Shown: piece by piece, positions 52,220 through 59,708 of the stretch
Layout of the letters: every line of letters starts with the position of its first letter
Position numbering within the stretch: position 1 is the stretch's first letter
DNA from: Terriglobus sp. RCC_193
Lineage (GTDB): Bacteria > Acidobacteriota > Terriglobia > Terriglobales > Acidobacteriaceae
NCBI RefSeq assembly: GCF_041355105.1
Contig: NZ_JBFUPK010000001.1
Coordinates: 1,550,001 to 1,614,000, forward strand
DNA length: 64,000 nt
Reading direction: 5' to 3'
The notes under the pieces: generated by a model
Database searches by the model: none
Told to the model about the DNA's origin: nothing
Seen by the model: only the letters and a program-made list of their open reading frames with translations
Made by a program: the position numbers and the translations under genes

Positions 52220-52564
52220 ATGTCAGCCATTGGATCGATTCCAGAGCAAGACCCAGATGTCATCTCTGAGCTGCCGAAAGCACAGCTCAGCATCGTGCCC
52301 CCAACTCGCCGCAAGGGGCCACACCGCGCGCTCACTCCGAACCCCGCCATGTCCGATCCGTTGCTGACCGTCGAGGATGTAGGACGGCGGTTGAATGTCA
52401 GTAGGGATTGGGTTTGGGATCACTGCTCCCGCAAGAAACCAAGACTGCCATTCATTCGGATGGGAGACGGAGCATTGCGATTCCGCGCCAGCGCAATCGA
52501 AGCATTCATCAACGAGCGCGAACGACTCTCAGCAATGCATACAGGTGGCCGACGCAAAGCGTAA
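52220..52564 (+). CDS. Excisionase-like helix-turn-helix protein
   Basis: This is a 114-residue protein with an unstructured N-terminus and a MerR-type HTH_17 domain (about 46-105: LLTVEDVGRRLNVSRDWVWD, FIRMGDGALRFRASAIEAFI). AGGAGAGGAC precedes the ATG. It lies 48 bp upstream of the integrase on the same strand, the usual place for the recombination directionality factor (Xis/AlpA type). It could bend att DNA for excision or regulate integrase expression. The role is inferred from fold and position. Confidence 0.85.
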   Translation: MSAIGSIPEQDPDVISELPKAQLSIVPPTRRKGPHRALTPNPAMSDPLLTVEDVGRRLNVSRDWVWDHCSRKKPRLPFIRMGDGALRFRASAIEAFINERERLSAMHTGGRRKA

Positions 52565-52612
52565 AATTGAGGCTGCCCACCACTCTTTTCCCTCACAGAA
52601 AACGAGCGCTCG

Positions 52613-53872
52613 ATGGGTAAAACAAATCAGGCAGGCTGGGTCGGCCTGCGCGGAAAAAAGTGGTACGGATACTTCCGCCGGACGGTCCTAGACCCAACAA
52701 CCGAACAGCCCAAGGTGGACATTGTTTGTGTCCCTCTTGGCCTCAAAACCCAGGTTACGAAGTCCGCCGCGCGTGAAGCGTTGCGAATGGAAGTAGCCAA
52801 ACAGACAGGTCAAAATCTCGCAGGCGGCCGGCTCCTAAAAGACAGTGCCACCACCTTCGAGTGGTTCGTTCGGAACCGTTATTTTCCGCTTCGACAGGGA
52901 GACTGGCGACCCGAGACAGCCAAGGAAAAGATGGCTCAGATTGAGATCGATCTGATCGACAAGTTCGGGATTTTCTCTCTCGAATCCATCGACAGATTCA
53001 TGCTGCAAACGCATGTCAATCAGCTCGCGGATCGCTACAACCAGGACCGGGTAAAACAGGCCCGCTCTTACTTGAGATCGATCTTCGATGAGGCCATCGA
53101 GCAAGAGTTCCTGATGAAGGACCCGAGCCGGAAGCTGAAGATTCCCAAGAATCTCCGGCCCAAGGACAAGCAGGTTCTGAACTGGGATCAACTCTGGCTC
53201 ATCCTTGCCAGCACGAACAGGCGTGATCGACTCCTGTTGATGTTGGATATGACCGCCGCTCTCCGGCCAAGCGAGCTCTTCGCGCTACGCTGGAAGTCCT
53301 TCGACAGCCGCAATACGCTGTCGATCACCGAAACCGTCTACCGAGGGGTCATCCGTCCCTTTGGCAAGACCAAGAAGAGTTTGGGGAAGATGCACCTTCC
53401 AGACGGGCTGGCTCACGAGCTCCTCCTTTGGAAGACAGAATGCCCAGATTCATCGCCCGACGCTTTCATCTTCCAGAACTCAGACGGAGGCGTGATGCGC
53501 GTCGATAACTACCGGGAGAGGGTTATGAAGCCCCTCGCTCTGCGGCTTGGTATCCCGCGACTGAACTTCCAGATCCTGCGCCGGACGATGGCCACGCAGG
53601 CTCAGAACATGGGGTCGGTCAAGGACATTCAGGCGCACCTGCGGCACGCGAAGGCAGACACCACCGCCAACGAGTACATGCAGGAATTACCAGAGAGCGT
53701 GCAGGCGATGGTTGGTTCCGTCTACCTCATGCTAGATAAGGGAACGCGGCAAAAACGTAGTCCTGACGAAATGCAACAAAACGCAACAAAGCCCGTCCGC
53801 CGGAGCAACGCTAAGTTGTTGAAAGGATTGGTGGGCACAGCAGGATTCGAACCTACGACTTCCACCGTGTGA
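52613..53872 (+). CDS. Tyrosine integrase of the tRNA-Val island
   Basis: This is a 419-residue site-specific recombinase with an arm/core-binding N-terminal half and a C-terminal catalytic domain. Visible active-site residues are R218 in TAALRPSEL, a lysine near 254-256, R323 in NFQILRRT, H345 in AHLRHAK and nucleophile Y355 in ANEYMQELPE. The box II histidine is replaced by Q320, and the same substitution is seen in the relic at 42273. The last 15 or so codons (VGTAGFEPTTSTV) are encoded by the tRNA-Val 3' half on the other strand, so the attachment core is part of the gene. Its relic homologue and the flanking 50-bp repeats show repeated use of this site. Confidence 0.93.
   Translation: MGKTNQAGWVGLRGKKWYGYFRRTVLDPTTEQPKVDIVCVPLGLKTQVTKSAAREALRMEVAKQTGQNLAGGRLLKDSATTFEWFVRNRYFPLRQGDWRPETAKEKMAQIEIDLIDKFGIFSLESIDRFMLQTHVNQLADRYNQDRVKQARSYLRSIFDEAIEQEFLMKDPSRKLKIPKNLRPKDKQVLNWDQLWLILASTNRRDRLLLMLDMTAALRPSELFALRWKSFDSRNTLSITETVYRGVIRPFGKTKKSLGKMHLPDGLAHELLLWKTECPDSSPDAFIFQNSDGGVMRVDNYRERVMKPLALRLGIPRLNFQILRRTMATQAQNMGSVKDIQAHLRHAKADTTANEYMQELPESVQAMVGSVYLMLDKGTRQKRSPDEMQQNATKPVRRSNAKLLKGLVGTAGFEPTTSTV
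53773..53790. repeat. GCAACAAA pair, candidate integrase arm sites (right)
   Basis: GCAACAAA occurs at 53773-53780 and 53783-53790, about 40 bp inside the right attachment core and within the integrase reading frame. It matches the GCAACAAG pair near the left core. The arm-site role is inferred. Confidence 0.55.
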
Positions 53873-53877
53873 AGGTG
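53828..53877. repeat. Right attachment site (50-bp core)
   Basis: These bases are identical to 44075-44124. They cover the 3' half of the intact tRNA-Val gene and the stop region of the integrase. Confidence 0.92.
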
Positions 53878-53903
53878 GCACTCTACCGCTGAGTTATGCG
53901 CCC
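53829..53903 (-). tRNA. tRNA-Val (anticodon CAC)
   Basis: This is a 75-nt cloverleaf with CCA encoded. The acceptor arms GGGCGCA/TGTGCCC pair with one G-T wobble, the D stem is ACTC/GAGT, the anticodon stem CCACC/GGTGG encloses loop TTCACAC with anticodon CAC, and the T arm is GTAGG-TTCGAAT-CCTGC. It reads GUG codons. It is the integration target of the island, and its function is restored by the 50-bp identical copy brought by the element. Confidence 0.95.
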
Positions 53904-54056
53904 CATTTCGGGATCCCTATAAATCCGCAACTGCTTTGATTGCAGATACATGGGTTGGATTTGTTCCATCGCCAACCCGAATTGGGATATTAACTTTATA
54001 CCACAGTCTTACTCTTGTGGTGTACAGACCAGATGAGCGGTCGATCTGTCTCGAAA

Positions 54057-55499
54057 TCAGTTTTTATGAATCGGCAACGTGAAGCTGAACACTGATCCAT
54101 AACCTCTTTGGCTCGTGACGGTGAGGTTCCCTTGATGCGATTCGATGATGGCACGACTGATAGGGAGCCCCATCCCGGTACCTGGCTTTTTCTGGCTGTG
54201 TTCACGTGAGCGGTACAGGCGGTCGAAGACAAGCCCCTGTTCCAACGGATCGATACCGATACCACGATCCGCAACCGTTGCCACAATCATTCCCCCCTTC
54301 TGCTCCGCTGAAATACGTATGGGCGATTGAAGCTCTGAATACTTCGCCGCATTCTCCAGGAGATTGCACAACACTTTTGCAATCATGTTCGGATCTGCAT
54401 CCACTTTCGGCAATGGAGGAATGGATATCTCCACAGGATGGCTCATCCAAACCCAGGCACTATTTTCCTTTGCTTCAGCCACAATATCTTTGAAATCGAC
54501 AGGCTGAAAGTCCATGTGCACTTCTTTCGCTTCAAGCTGAGCCATCTCCACAGCCTGGCCTATCAACTGATTGATTCTGTCAGCTTCTTCATCAATGATT
54601 TTGAGTAGCGATCCCTGATCCTCTGCACTCACTTGCCCCATCAGCAACGTTCCCGCTGCCCCTTTGATCGAAGTTAACGGTGTCCTCAATTCGTGGGTAA
54701 TCGAATCAAGAATTAGATTGCGTAGGCGTTCGCTTTCCTTATTAGCTTCGCTTCGAGCAATCTCTTCCAGTGCCTGAACGCGATCCAATGCGATCGCGGC
54801 AAGTCCTCCAATCGCTCGTAAAGTCTCTTGTGAAAGTTTCAGGCCCACCATTTCCAGCAGACCCCGTGGCCGAACGCCGGCTCGTATCGGAACATGAACC
54901 GTTCCGTCAGATAACACTTCTGGCTCGGACAGACTCAACGCGAGTTGCCTGAAATGTGGAATCTCAATTCCTGATATTTGCTGCTCTCCTGCTTGAAATA
55001 CCCGATCTCCATCCAGCAGGTAGAGCGTTGAACCTTGTGCGTGGGCAGCGATGTTAATGAGCGACGGAAGAGCTTCCGTAATGTCAGCCAGTTTGTCCGT
55101 CCTCAGGAATTCGCGACTGAGTGAGAACAACACTTCCAGTTCTCGCTGACTTGCCTTTGCCTGATCCGCTTCGTCTCGCGCTGTCTGCGAGAGACGGCTC
55201 CCAATCACGCTGGTGGAAAGAAATGTAAGCAGAGTCAGCCAGTTTTGGGGATCCGCAATGGTAAACGTTCCAACCGGTGGGAGAAAGAAAAAGTTATAAC
55301 AAGCGGTTGCAACCACAGACGCGACGACGGCATATCGCAACCTCAACTGGGCTGCCACAATCAGCACATACAGCACCAGCGTGAGAGCCACGGTAGTCGG
55401 ATTTACGTGAAGCCATAAGCCGTATATGAGTAGAATGACGGCCAGAGCGCCAAACGTCGATAGCCAGTATGTTATCGTCACCAAGCGTCGTGAGTTCAT
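54057..55499 (-). CDS. kdpD: KdpD C-terminal half: membrane sensor histidine kinase
   Basis: This encodes 480 residues. Four membrane segments of the DUF4118 type lie at about 10-110 (including RYAVVASVVATACYNFFFLP). A GAF-like region (about 130-245), HisKA with the H-box SITHELRTPLTSIKGA and HATPase with NLLENAAKYS, DRGIGI and GTGMGLPIS follow. This is exactly the C-terminal half of KdpD, without the cytoplasmic KdpD/USP domains, which are encoded by the divergent gene at 55517. The two start codons are only 17 bp apart. It would autophosphorylate and pass phosphate to KdpE. It lies next to the tRNA-Val integration site. Confidence 0.88.
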   Translation of the reverse strand: MNSRRLVTITYWLSTFGALAVILLIYGLWLHVNPTTVALTLVLYVLIVAAQLRLRYAVVASVVATACYNFFFLPPVGTFTIADPQNWLTLLTFLSTSVIGSRLSQTARDEADQAKASQRELEVLFSLSREFLRTDKLADITEALPSLINIAAHAQGSTLYLLDGDRVFQAGEQQISGIEIPHFRQLALSLSEPEVLSDGTVHVPIRAGVRPRGLLEMVGLKLSQETLRAIGGLAAIALDRVQALEEIARSEANKESERLRNLILDSITHELRTPLTSIKGAAGTLLMGQVSAEDQGSLLKIIDEEADRINQLIGQAVEMAQLEAKEVHMDFQPVDFKDIVAEAKENSAWVWMSHPVEISIPPLPKVDADPNMIAKVLCNLLENAAKYSELQSPIRISAEQKGGMIVATVADRGIGIDPLEQGLVFDRLYRSREHSQKKPGTGMGLPISRAIIESHQGNLTVTSQRGYGSVFSFTLPIHKN

Positions 55500-55516
55500 G
55501 CGGGGAATTGTACAGC

Positions 55517-56659
55517 GTGCCTGAGACGGATGAACCCGGAAGGAAGTCTCCTGAAGACTGGCTCCACTCCAGCGAGACAGAAAAGGAGCGTGGCCGACTC
55601 AAAATCTTCCTGGGCTATGCGCCCGGTGTCGGCAAAACGTTCAGCATGTTGAGCGAAGGAATCCGGCGGCGCAGCCGCGGCGAAGATGTTGTCATAGGCA
55701 TTGTAGAAACACACGGTCGTGTCGGTACTGCCGAACTGACAGACAAGCTTGAGCAAATTCCTCGCCGCCTGATGGAATATAAAGGCACCATATTTGGCGA
55801 AATGGATGTCGATGCCATTCTCGCCAGACTTCCCCAGGTTGTTCTGGTTGATGAGCTGGCGCATACGAACATTGAAGGCAGCCGTTTTGCCAAACGATAT
55901 GAAGATGTTCTCTTCCTACTGGAAAACAAAATCGATGTCCTATCGACCGTAAATATCCAGCATGTAGAAAGTTTGACGCCTCGCGTGCAGGCTCTTACGG
56001 GCGTCACCGTTCGTGAACAGGTGCCGGATTGGGTTTTGGATCGAGCCGACGAGATTGTCATCAGCGACGTTACACCAGAGGCTCTCGTTACGCGTATGCA
56101 GCGAGGCGACATCTATCCGCAGGACCGCATTGAACGATCGCTTGCGAATTTCTTTCGGCGGGGAAATCTGATTGCACTTCGAGAGATGGCGCTGCAACGC
56201 GTTACGCGCGCAGTGGATCGCACACTCGACGAGTACGTCAAACGGAAAAAACTGGGATCGCATTGGCTGGTGGCGGAAAAGGTTGCCGTCTGCATCAGTG
56301 CTGGACCACAGGCTCGTGATCTCATTGCTCGCGGAGCGCGATTGGCAGATGCTCTCGATGCGGAGTTTTATGTGCTTCATGTCGGCAATGATGGAGACGC
56401 AGAAGAGGAGCGGCAACGGATGCTCGAAAGCAGCCTTTCTTTCGCGCGTCATCTCGGGGCGCAAATCGTCAGTCTTCCAGCCGGGGATACAGCGAAAGTC
56501 ACAGGGGCATACATTCGAGATCAGCGAATAACCCAAGTCATCGTCGGCCGTTCGGCAACACATGGTTTACGTTCTTATCTCTACTATTACGCATTGCAGA
56601 AATTTATGGCAGAAGCTCCTAATGTTGATCTCCACATCATCACGCGAGAGGCACAATGA
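55517..56659 (+). CDS. kdpD: KdpD N-terminal half: KdpD sensor plus USP domain
   Basis: This is a 380-residue cytoplasmic protein with no kinase core. The KdpD domain (about 20-230) has Walker A GYAPGVGKTFSML and the Walker-B-like VVLVDELAHTN. A universal-stress-protein domain (about 235-375, with VIVGRSATHG) follows. In full-length KdpD (about 890 residues) these regions precede the membrane kinase; here they form a separate gene divergent from it. Translation probably starts at GTG 55517, ten bases after GGGGA. It overlaps kdpE by four bases. It must act on the kinase in trans or work without it, as with the short KdpD of some cyanobacteria. Confidence 0.88.
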   Translation: MPETDEPGRKSPEDWLHSSETEKERGRLKIFLGYAPGVGKTFSMLSEGIRRRSRGEDVVIGIVETHGRVGTAELTDKLEQIPRRLMEYKGTIFGEMDVDAILARLPQVVLVDELAHTNIEGSRFAKRYEDVLFLLENKIDVLSTVNIQHVESLTPRVQALTGVTVREQVPDWVLDRADEIVISDVTPEALVTRMQRGDIYPQDRIERSLANFFRRGNLIALREMALQRVTRAVDRTLDEYVKRKKLGSHWLVAEKVAVCISAGPQARDLIARGARLADALDAEFYVLHVGNDGDAEEERQRMLESSLSFARHLGAQIVSLPAGDTAKVTGAYIRDQRITQVIVGRSATHGLRSYLYYYALQKFMAEAPNVDLHIITREAQ

Positions 56660-57351
56660 AACGAATTCTCGTAGTGGACGACGAACGGCAAATCACTCTG
56701 ATCCTTCGCACCTCGCTACAAAGCAGCGGATACCTCGTTGAAACTGCAAGCAACGGATTAGAAGCTTTTGAAAAATTCGAGGCACACGCGCCAGACCTTA
56801 TCATCACGGACCTTTCCATGCCAGAGATGAGCGGTCTGGAATTAACTCAGGCTGTTCGTCGTTTAGCCACAACACCTATTCTGGTGCTGAGTGTGCGCGA
56901 CAGCGACAGCATGAAAGTGAAGGCACTGGATGAAGGAGCGGATGACTATCTCACCAAGCCTTTCAGCATGAACGAACTGCTTGCTCGCGTTCGGGCTTTA
57001 CTTAGGCGTAATACTCCTCCCTCGCCTGCGGAAAACGCTCTACACGAAGGTGATTTTGAAGTCGATCTTGCGGCACACCGAGTCATGCTGAAGGGAGTCG
57101 AGCTTCATCTCACGCCCAAAGAGTTTGAACTGCTCGTTGTCCTCCTTCAAAATGCCGGCCGCGTGATGACACATAAAGCCCTGCTCCGGCATATCTGGGG
57201 CCCAGCCGGAGAGTCGCAACCGGAATACATTCGTGTCCTGATTGGCCAGTTAAGAAAGAAGCTGGACCGAGGTTTGGGAATACGCTATATCCAAAGTGAG
57301 CCCTGGATTGGCTATCGACTGGTAGCCGAAGGCACTACTGCCTCCGATTAA
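56656..57351 (+). CDS. kdpE: KdpE response regulator
   Basis: This is a 231-residue OmpR-family regulator with a receiver (phosphoacceptor D52 in LIITDLSMPEMSG, TKPFSM lysine) and a winged helix (about 130-225: LTPKEFELLVVLL, IWGPAGESQPEYIRVLIGQL as in KdpE). Its start overlaps the sensor gene by four bases (ATGA). Four 11-bp-spaced boxes immediately follow its stop, before the kdp structural genes, and are its probable target. It activates kdpFABC under potassium limitation. Confidence 0.92.
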   Translation: MKRILVVDDERQITLILRTSLQSSGYLVETASNGLEAFEKFEAHAPDLIITDLSMPEMSGLELTQAVRRLATTPILVLSVRDSDSMKVKALDEGADDYLTKPFSMNELLARVRALLRRNTPPSPAENALHEGDFEVDLAAHRVMLKGVELHLTPKEFELLVVLLQNAGRVMTHKALLRHIWGPAGESQPEYIRVLIGQLRKKLDRGLGIRYIQSEPWIGYRLVAEGTTASD

Positions 57352-57357
57352 ACCGGC

Positions 57358-57415
57358 TTTACAACTTCTTTACGACTTCCCTACGGACTTTCTACGCACC
57401 TGTCGCCTTCAATAG
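57358..57415 (+). promoter_or_regulatory. kdp control region: four 11-bp-phased KdpE-type boxes
   Basis: TTTACA (57358), TTTACG (57369), CCTACG (57380) and TCTACG (57391) start exactly 11 bp apart, each one helical turn, as expected for tandem OmpR-family dimers. The known KdpE target also has TTTA(T/C)A direct repeats. A possible -10 element, CAATAG, lies at 57410-57415 with no consensus -35, which fits an activated promoter. Confidence 0.75.
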
Positions 57416-57429
57416 TCAGGGAGGCAGGT

Positions 57430-57741
57430 ATGAAGTTCCGCATGAAAGAGTCGATACGTCCGATGGTGCTGGCATCGACTACCGTGCTTTCAGCACAGAC
57501 GACGATCGTGGACGCCCGTCCCGCGCCGCTATGCACGCATTCAAAAAAGCGGACTCGCTTACTGAATCACACCTGCGCCCTCTGCTTCATCACATGCGCA
57601 GAATCTCGCCACACCTGGTTCAATCAACTCCACCTTCTCGGTGATACCGCAGACTCTGTGCCCCATGCACTGGTAACCGCCTCATCGGTGGCGGATATGC
57701 TGCTGGGGCACAAAGCAAGGAAGTTGGTAAGGAGACACTGA
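57430..57741 (+). CDS. Putative 103-residue protein at the head of the kdp operon
   Basis: An ATG with the strong ribosome site GGGAGGCAGGT opens a 103-residue frame whose TGA overlaps the next small gene's ATG by one base (TGATG), which argues for real translation. The protein contains a Cys-containing middle (CALCFITCAE) and no clear membrane segment or known domain. It may be a true accessory or a translated leader that couples to the downstream small genes. No function is known. Confidence 0.45.
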   Translation: MKFRMKESIRPMVLASTTVLSAQTTIVDARPAPLCTHSKKRTRLLNHTCALCFITCAESRHTWFNQLHLLGDTADSVPHALVTASSVADMLLGHKARKLVRRH

Positions 57742-57839
57742 TGCTCGATCTCGTTGCAATAGTTTCACTCACATTCGTCTTCAGTCTTGCTGTGGCCTAT
57801 ATCCACGGCTGTAACCGCCTCAAAGGAGTGCGCTCATGA
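57741..57839 (+). CDS. 32-residue membrane peptide of the kdp operon
   Basis: ATG 57741 follows AAGGAG. The peptide begins MLDLVAIVSLTFVFSLAVAY and ends IHGCNRLKGVRS, one transmembrane helix with a positively charged tail. Its stop overlaps the kdpF start by four bases (ATGA). I have seen comparable peptides (MLDLLL...YVRGCDRL type) just before kdpF in other bacteria, so it is probably a conserved but usually unannotated component. A role in stabilising the Kdp complex is a guess from similarity of form to KdpF. Confidence 0.7.
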   Translation: MLDLVAIVSLTFVFSLAVAYIHGCNRLKGVRS

Positions 57840-57922
57840 TTCTCAATGTGATTCTGCTTGCCCTGTCAGCATTGCTGATGGTTTACCTTGTCTACGCTTT
57901 ACTTCGCCCGGAGAAGTTCTAG
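57836..57922 (+). CDS. kdpF: KdpF small subunit
   Basis: This is a 28-residue hydrophobic peptide (MILNVILLALSALLMVYLVY, then ALLRPEKF) with the single helix and the LLRPEKF tail typical of KdpF. KdpF stabilises the KdpABC potassium pump in the membrane. AAAGGAG lies eight bases before the ATG. It overlaps the preceding peptide gene by four bases and is 2 bp before kdpA. Confidence 0.88.
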   Translation: MILNVILLALSALLMVYLVYALLRPEKF

Positions 57923-57924
57923 TC

Positions 57925-59688
57925 ATGACTCTGAACGGCTGGCTACAAATCGTGATCTTCATCGCAGCAGTACTGTTGCTGGCAAAGCCAGTGGGCAGTT
58001 ATATGACAGCAGTTTTTGAACGTCGCAAAACTTTTCTTGACCCCATACTGGCACCGTGCGAACGCATTCTTTACCGGGTTTCAGGGATCAATCCGGAAGA
58101 AGAGATGCACTGGACAAGGTATGGTCTGGCCATGCTGATCTTCAGCGCCGCGACCCTGCTTCTTACTTACGTTATCCAGAGAGTGCAAGCGTTCCTTCCA
58201 TGGAACCCGCAACATCTGCATGGTGTCGAATCATCACTCGCCTGGAACACCGCAATCTCGTTCACAACCAATACCAACTGGCAGTCCTATACACCAGAAA
58301 CGACCATGAGCTACCTCACGCAGATGCTCGCACTGGCGACTCATAACTTCTGGTCTGCTGCTGTGGGTCTCGCACTTGCCCTGGCATTCGTTCGCAGCAT
58401 CGCACGTAAGGAAAGCAAGACCATTGGCAACTTCTGGTTTGATCTCACACGCGGCACGTTGTGGATTCTGCTTCCTCTTTCCCTTGTTCTTTCACTTCTG
58501 CTCGTCTCTCAGGGCGTCGTCCAGAACCTGAAGCCGTATGACACGGTGAAACTTGTGGAATCGCAAACAATCACCGGCAGCGATGGCAAAACATTCACGG
58601 TCACGACACAGAATATCGCGCAGGGACCAGTTGCTTCGCAGGAAGCCATTAAGATGCTTGGCACAAATGGCGGCGGCTTCTTCAATGCCAACAGCGCCCA
58701 TCCATTTGAAAACCCAACCCCTCTCTCAAACTTCTTAGAGATGTTGGCAATCTTCTTATTGCCTGCCGGGCTTTGTGTCACGCTGGGCCAGATGGTCAAA
58801 GCTCCGAAGCATGGATGGGCGATCCTGGGCGCGATGACAGTGCTATGGTTTGCCGGAACATTTACTACCTATTGGGCCGAGTCCCACGGCAATCCGCTTA
58901 TTCACAATGTCGATGCCAAAGTCTCGCAACTGCAATCCGGTGGCAACATGGAGGGCAAAGAAGTACGTTTCGGCATCACAAATTCCGCTCTGTTTGCTGC
59001 TGTCACAACCGATGCAAGCTGCGGCGCCGTGAACAGCATGCATGACAGCTTCACACCGCTTGGTGGTTTGGTACCGATGACAAACATCCTGTTAGGTGAA
59101 GTTGTCTTCGGAGGTGTGGGAGCGGGCCTATATGGCATGTTGGTGTTTGTCGTTCTAGCGGTCTTCATAGCAGGACTCATGGTGGGCAGAACGCCGGAGT
59201 ATCTCGGGAAAAAAATCGCAGCCTTCGATGTGCAGATGGCCATGCTCTATCTGCTGATCTTTCCGCTGATCATTCTGGGATTTGCCGCAGTCTCCGTCCT
59301 GACGCCCAATCTGGGCCTGAGCAGCCTGGCAAATCACGGGCCGCATGGCCTGAGCGAAATCCTCTATGCCTACGCATCCGCAACCGGCAATAACGGATCT
59401 GCCTTTGCGGGCTTGAGCGCCAATACCCACTGGTACAACTACACGCTCGGCATCGCGATGTTCTTCGGCCGCTTCATGATGATCATTCCGATGTTGGCCC
59501 TTGCCGGGAATCTTGCGAATAAGAAGATCGTCCCTGCATCTTCAGGAACGTTTCCAGTGACCACACCGCTGTTCACCATTCTTCTTATTGGCGTGATCCT
59601 GATCGTGGGCGCACTCACCTTCTTCCCTGTCCTTTCGCTTGGCCCCATCCTTGAACATTTGTTGATGCGTGCCGGCCAACTCTTCTAG
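57925..59688 (+). CDS. kdpA: Potassium-transporting ATPase, channel subunit KdpA
   Basis: This is a 587-residue inner-membrane protein with about ten membrane segments. It forms the potassium-selective pathway and has selectivity-filter-like segments [41 protein letters not shown] and [19 protein letters not shown], the four pore regions of KdpA. The start ATG 57925 lies 2 bp after kdpF. It imports K+ using ATP hydrolysed by KdpB. It is part of kdpFABC. Confidence 0.95.
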   Translation: MTLNGWLQIVIFIAAVLLLAKPVGSYMTAVFERRKTFLDPILAPCERILYRVSGINPEEEMHWTRYGLAMLIFSAATLLLTYVIQRVQAFLPWNPQHLHGVESSLAWNTAISFTTNTNWQSYTPETTMSYLTQMLALATHNFWSAAVGLALALAFVRSIARKESKTIGNFWFDLTRGTLWILLPLSLVLSLLLVSQGVVQNLKPYDTVKLVESQTITGSDGKTFTVTTQNIAQGPVASQEAIKMLGTNGGGFFNANSAHPFENPTPLSNFLEMLAIFLLPAGLCVTLGQMVKAPKHGWAILGAMTVLWFAGTFTTYWAESHGNPLIHNVDAKVSQLQSGGNMEGKEVRFGITNSALFAAVTTDASCGAVNSMHDSFTPLGGLVPMTNILLGEVVFGGVGAGLYGMLVFVVLAVFIAGLMVGRTPEYLGKKIAAFDVQMAMLYLLIFPLIILGFAAVSVLTPNLGLSSLANHGPHGLSEILYAYASATGNNGSAFAGLSANTHWYNYTLGIAMFFGRFMMIIPMLALAGNLANKKIVPASSGTFPVTTPLFTILLIGVILIVGALTFFPVLSLGPILEHLLMRAGQLF

Positions 59689-59708
59689 CTGAGAAAGAGA
59701 TACGAAGT

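Noticed and set aside
54057-56659. Ordinary full-length kdpD disrupted by a frameshift
   Set aside because: The two halves are on opposite strands with separate starts, so this is a gene split with inversion (or an assembly inversion), not a frameshift.
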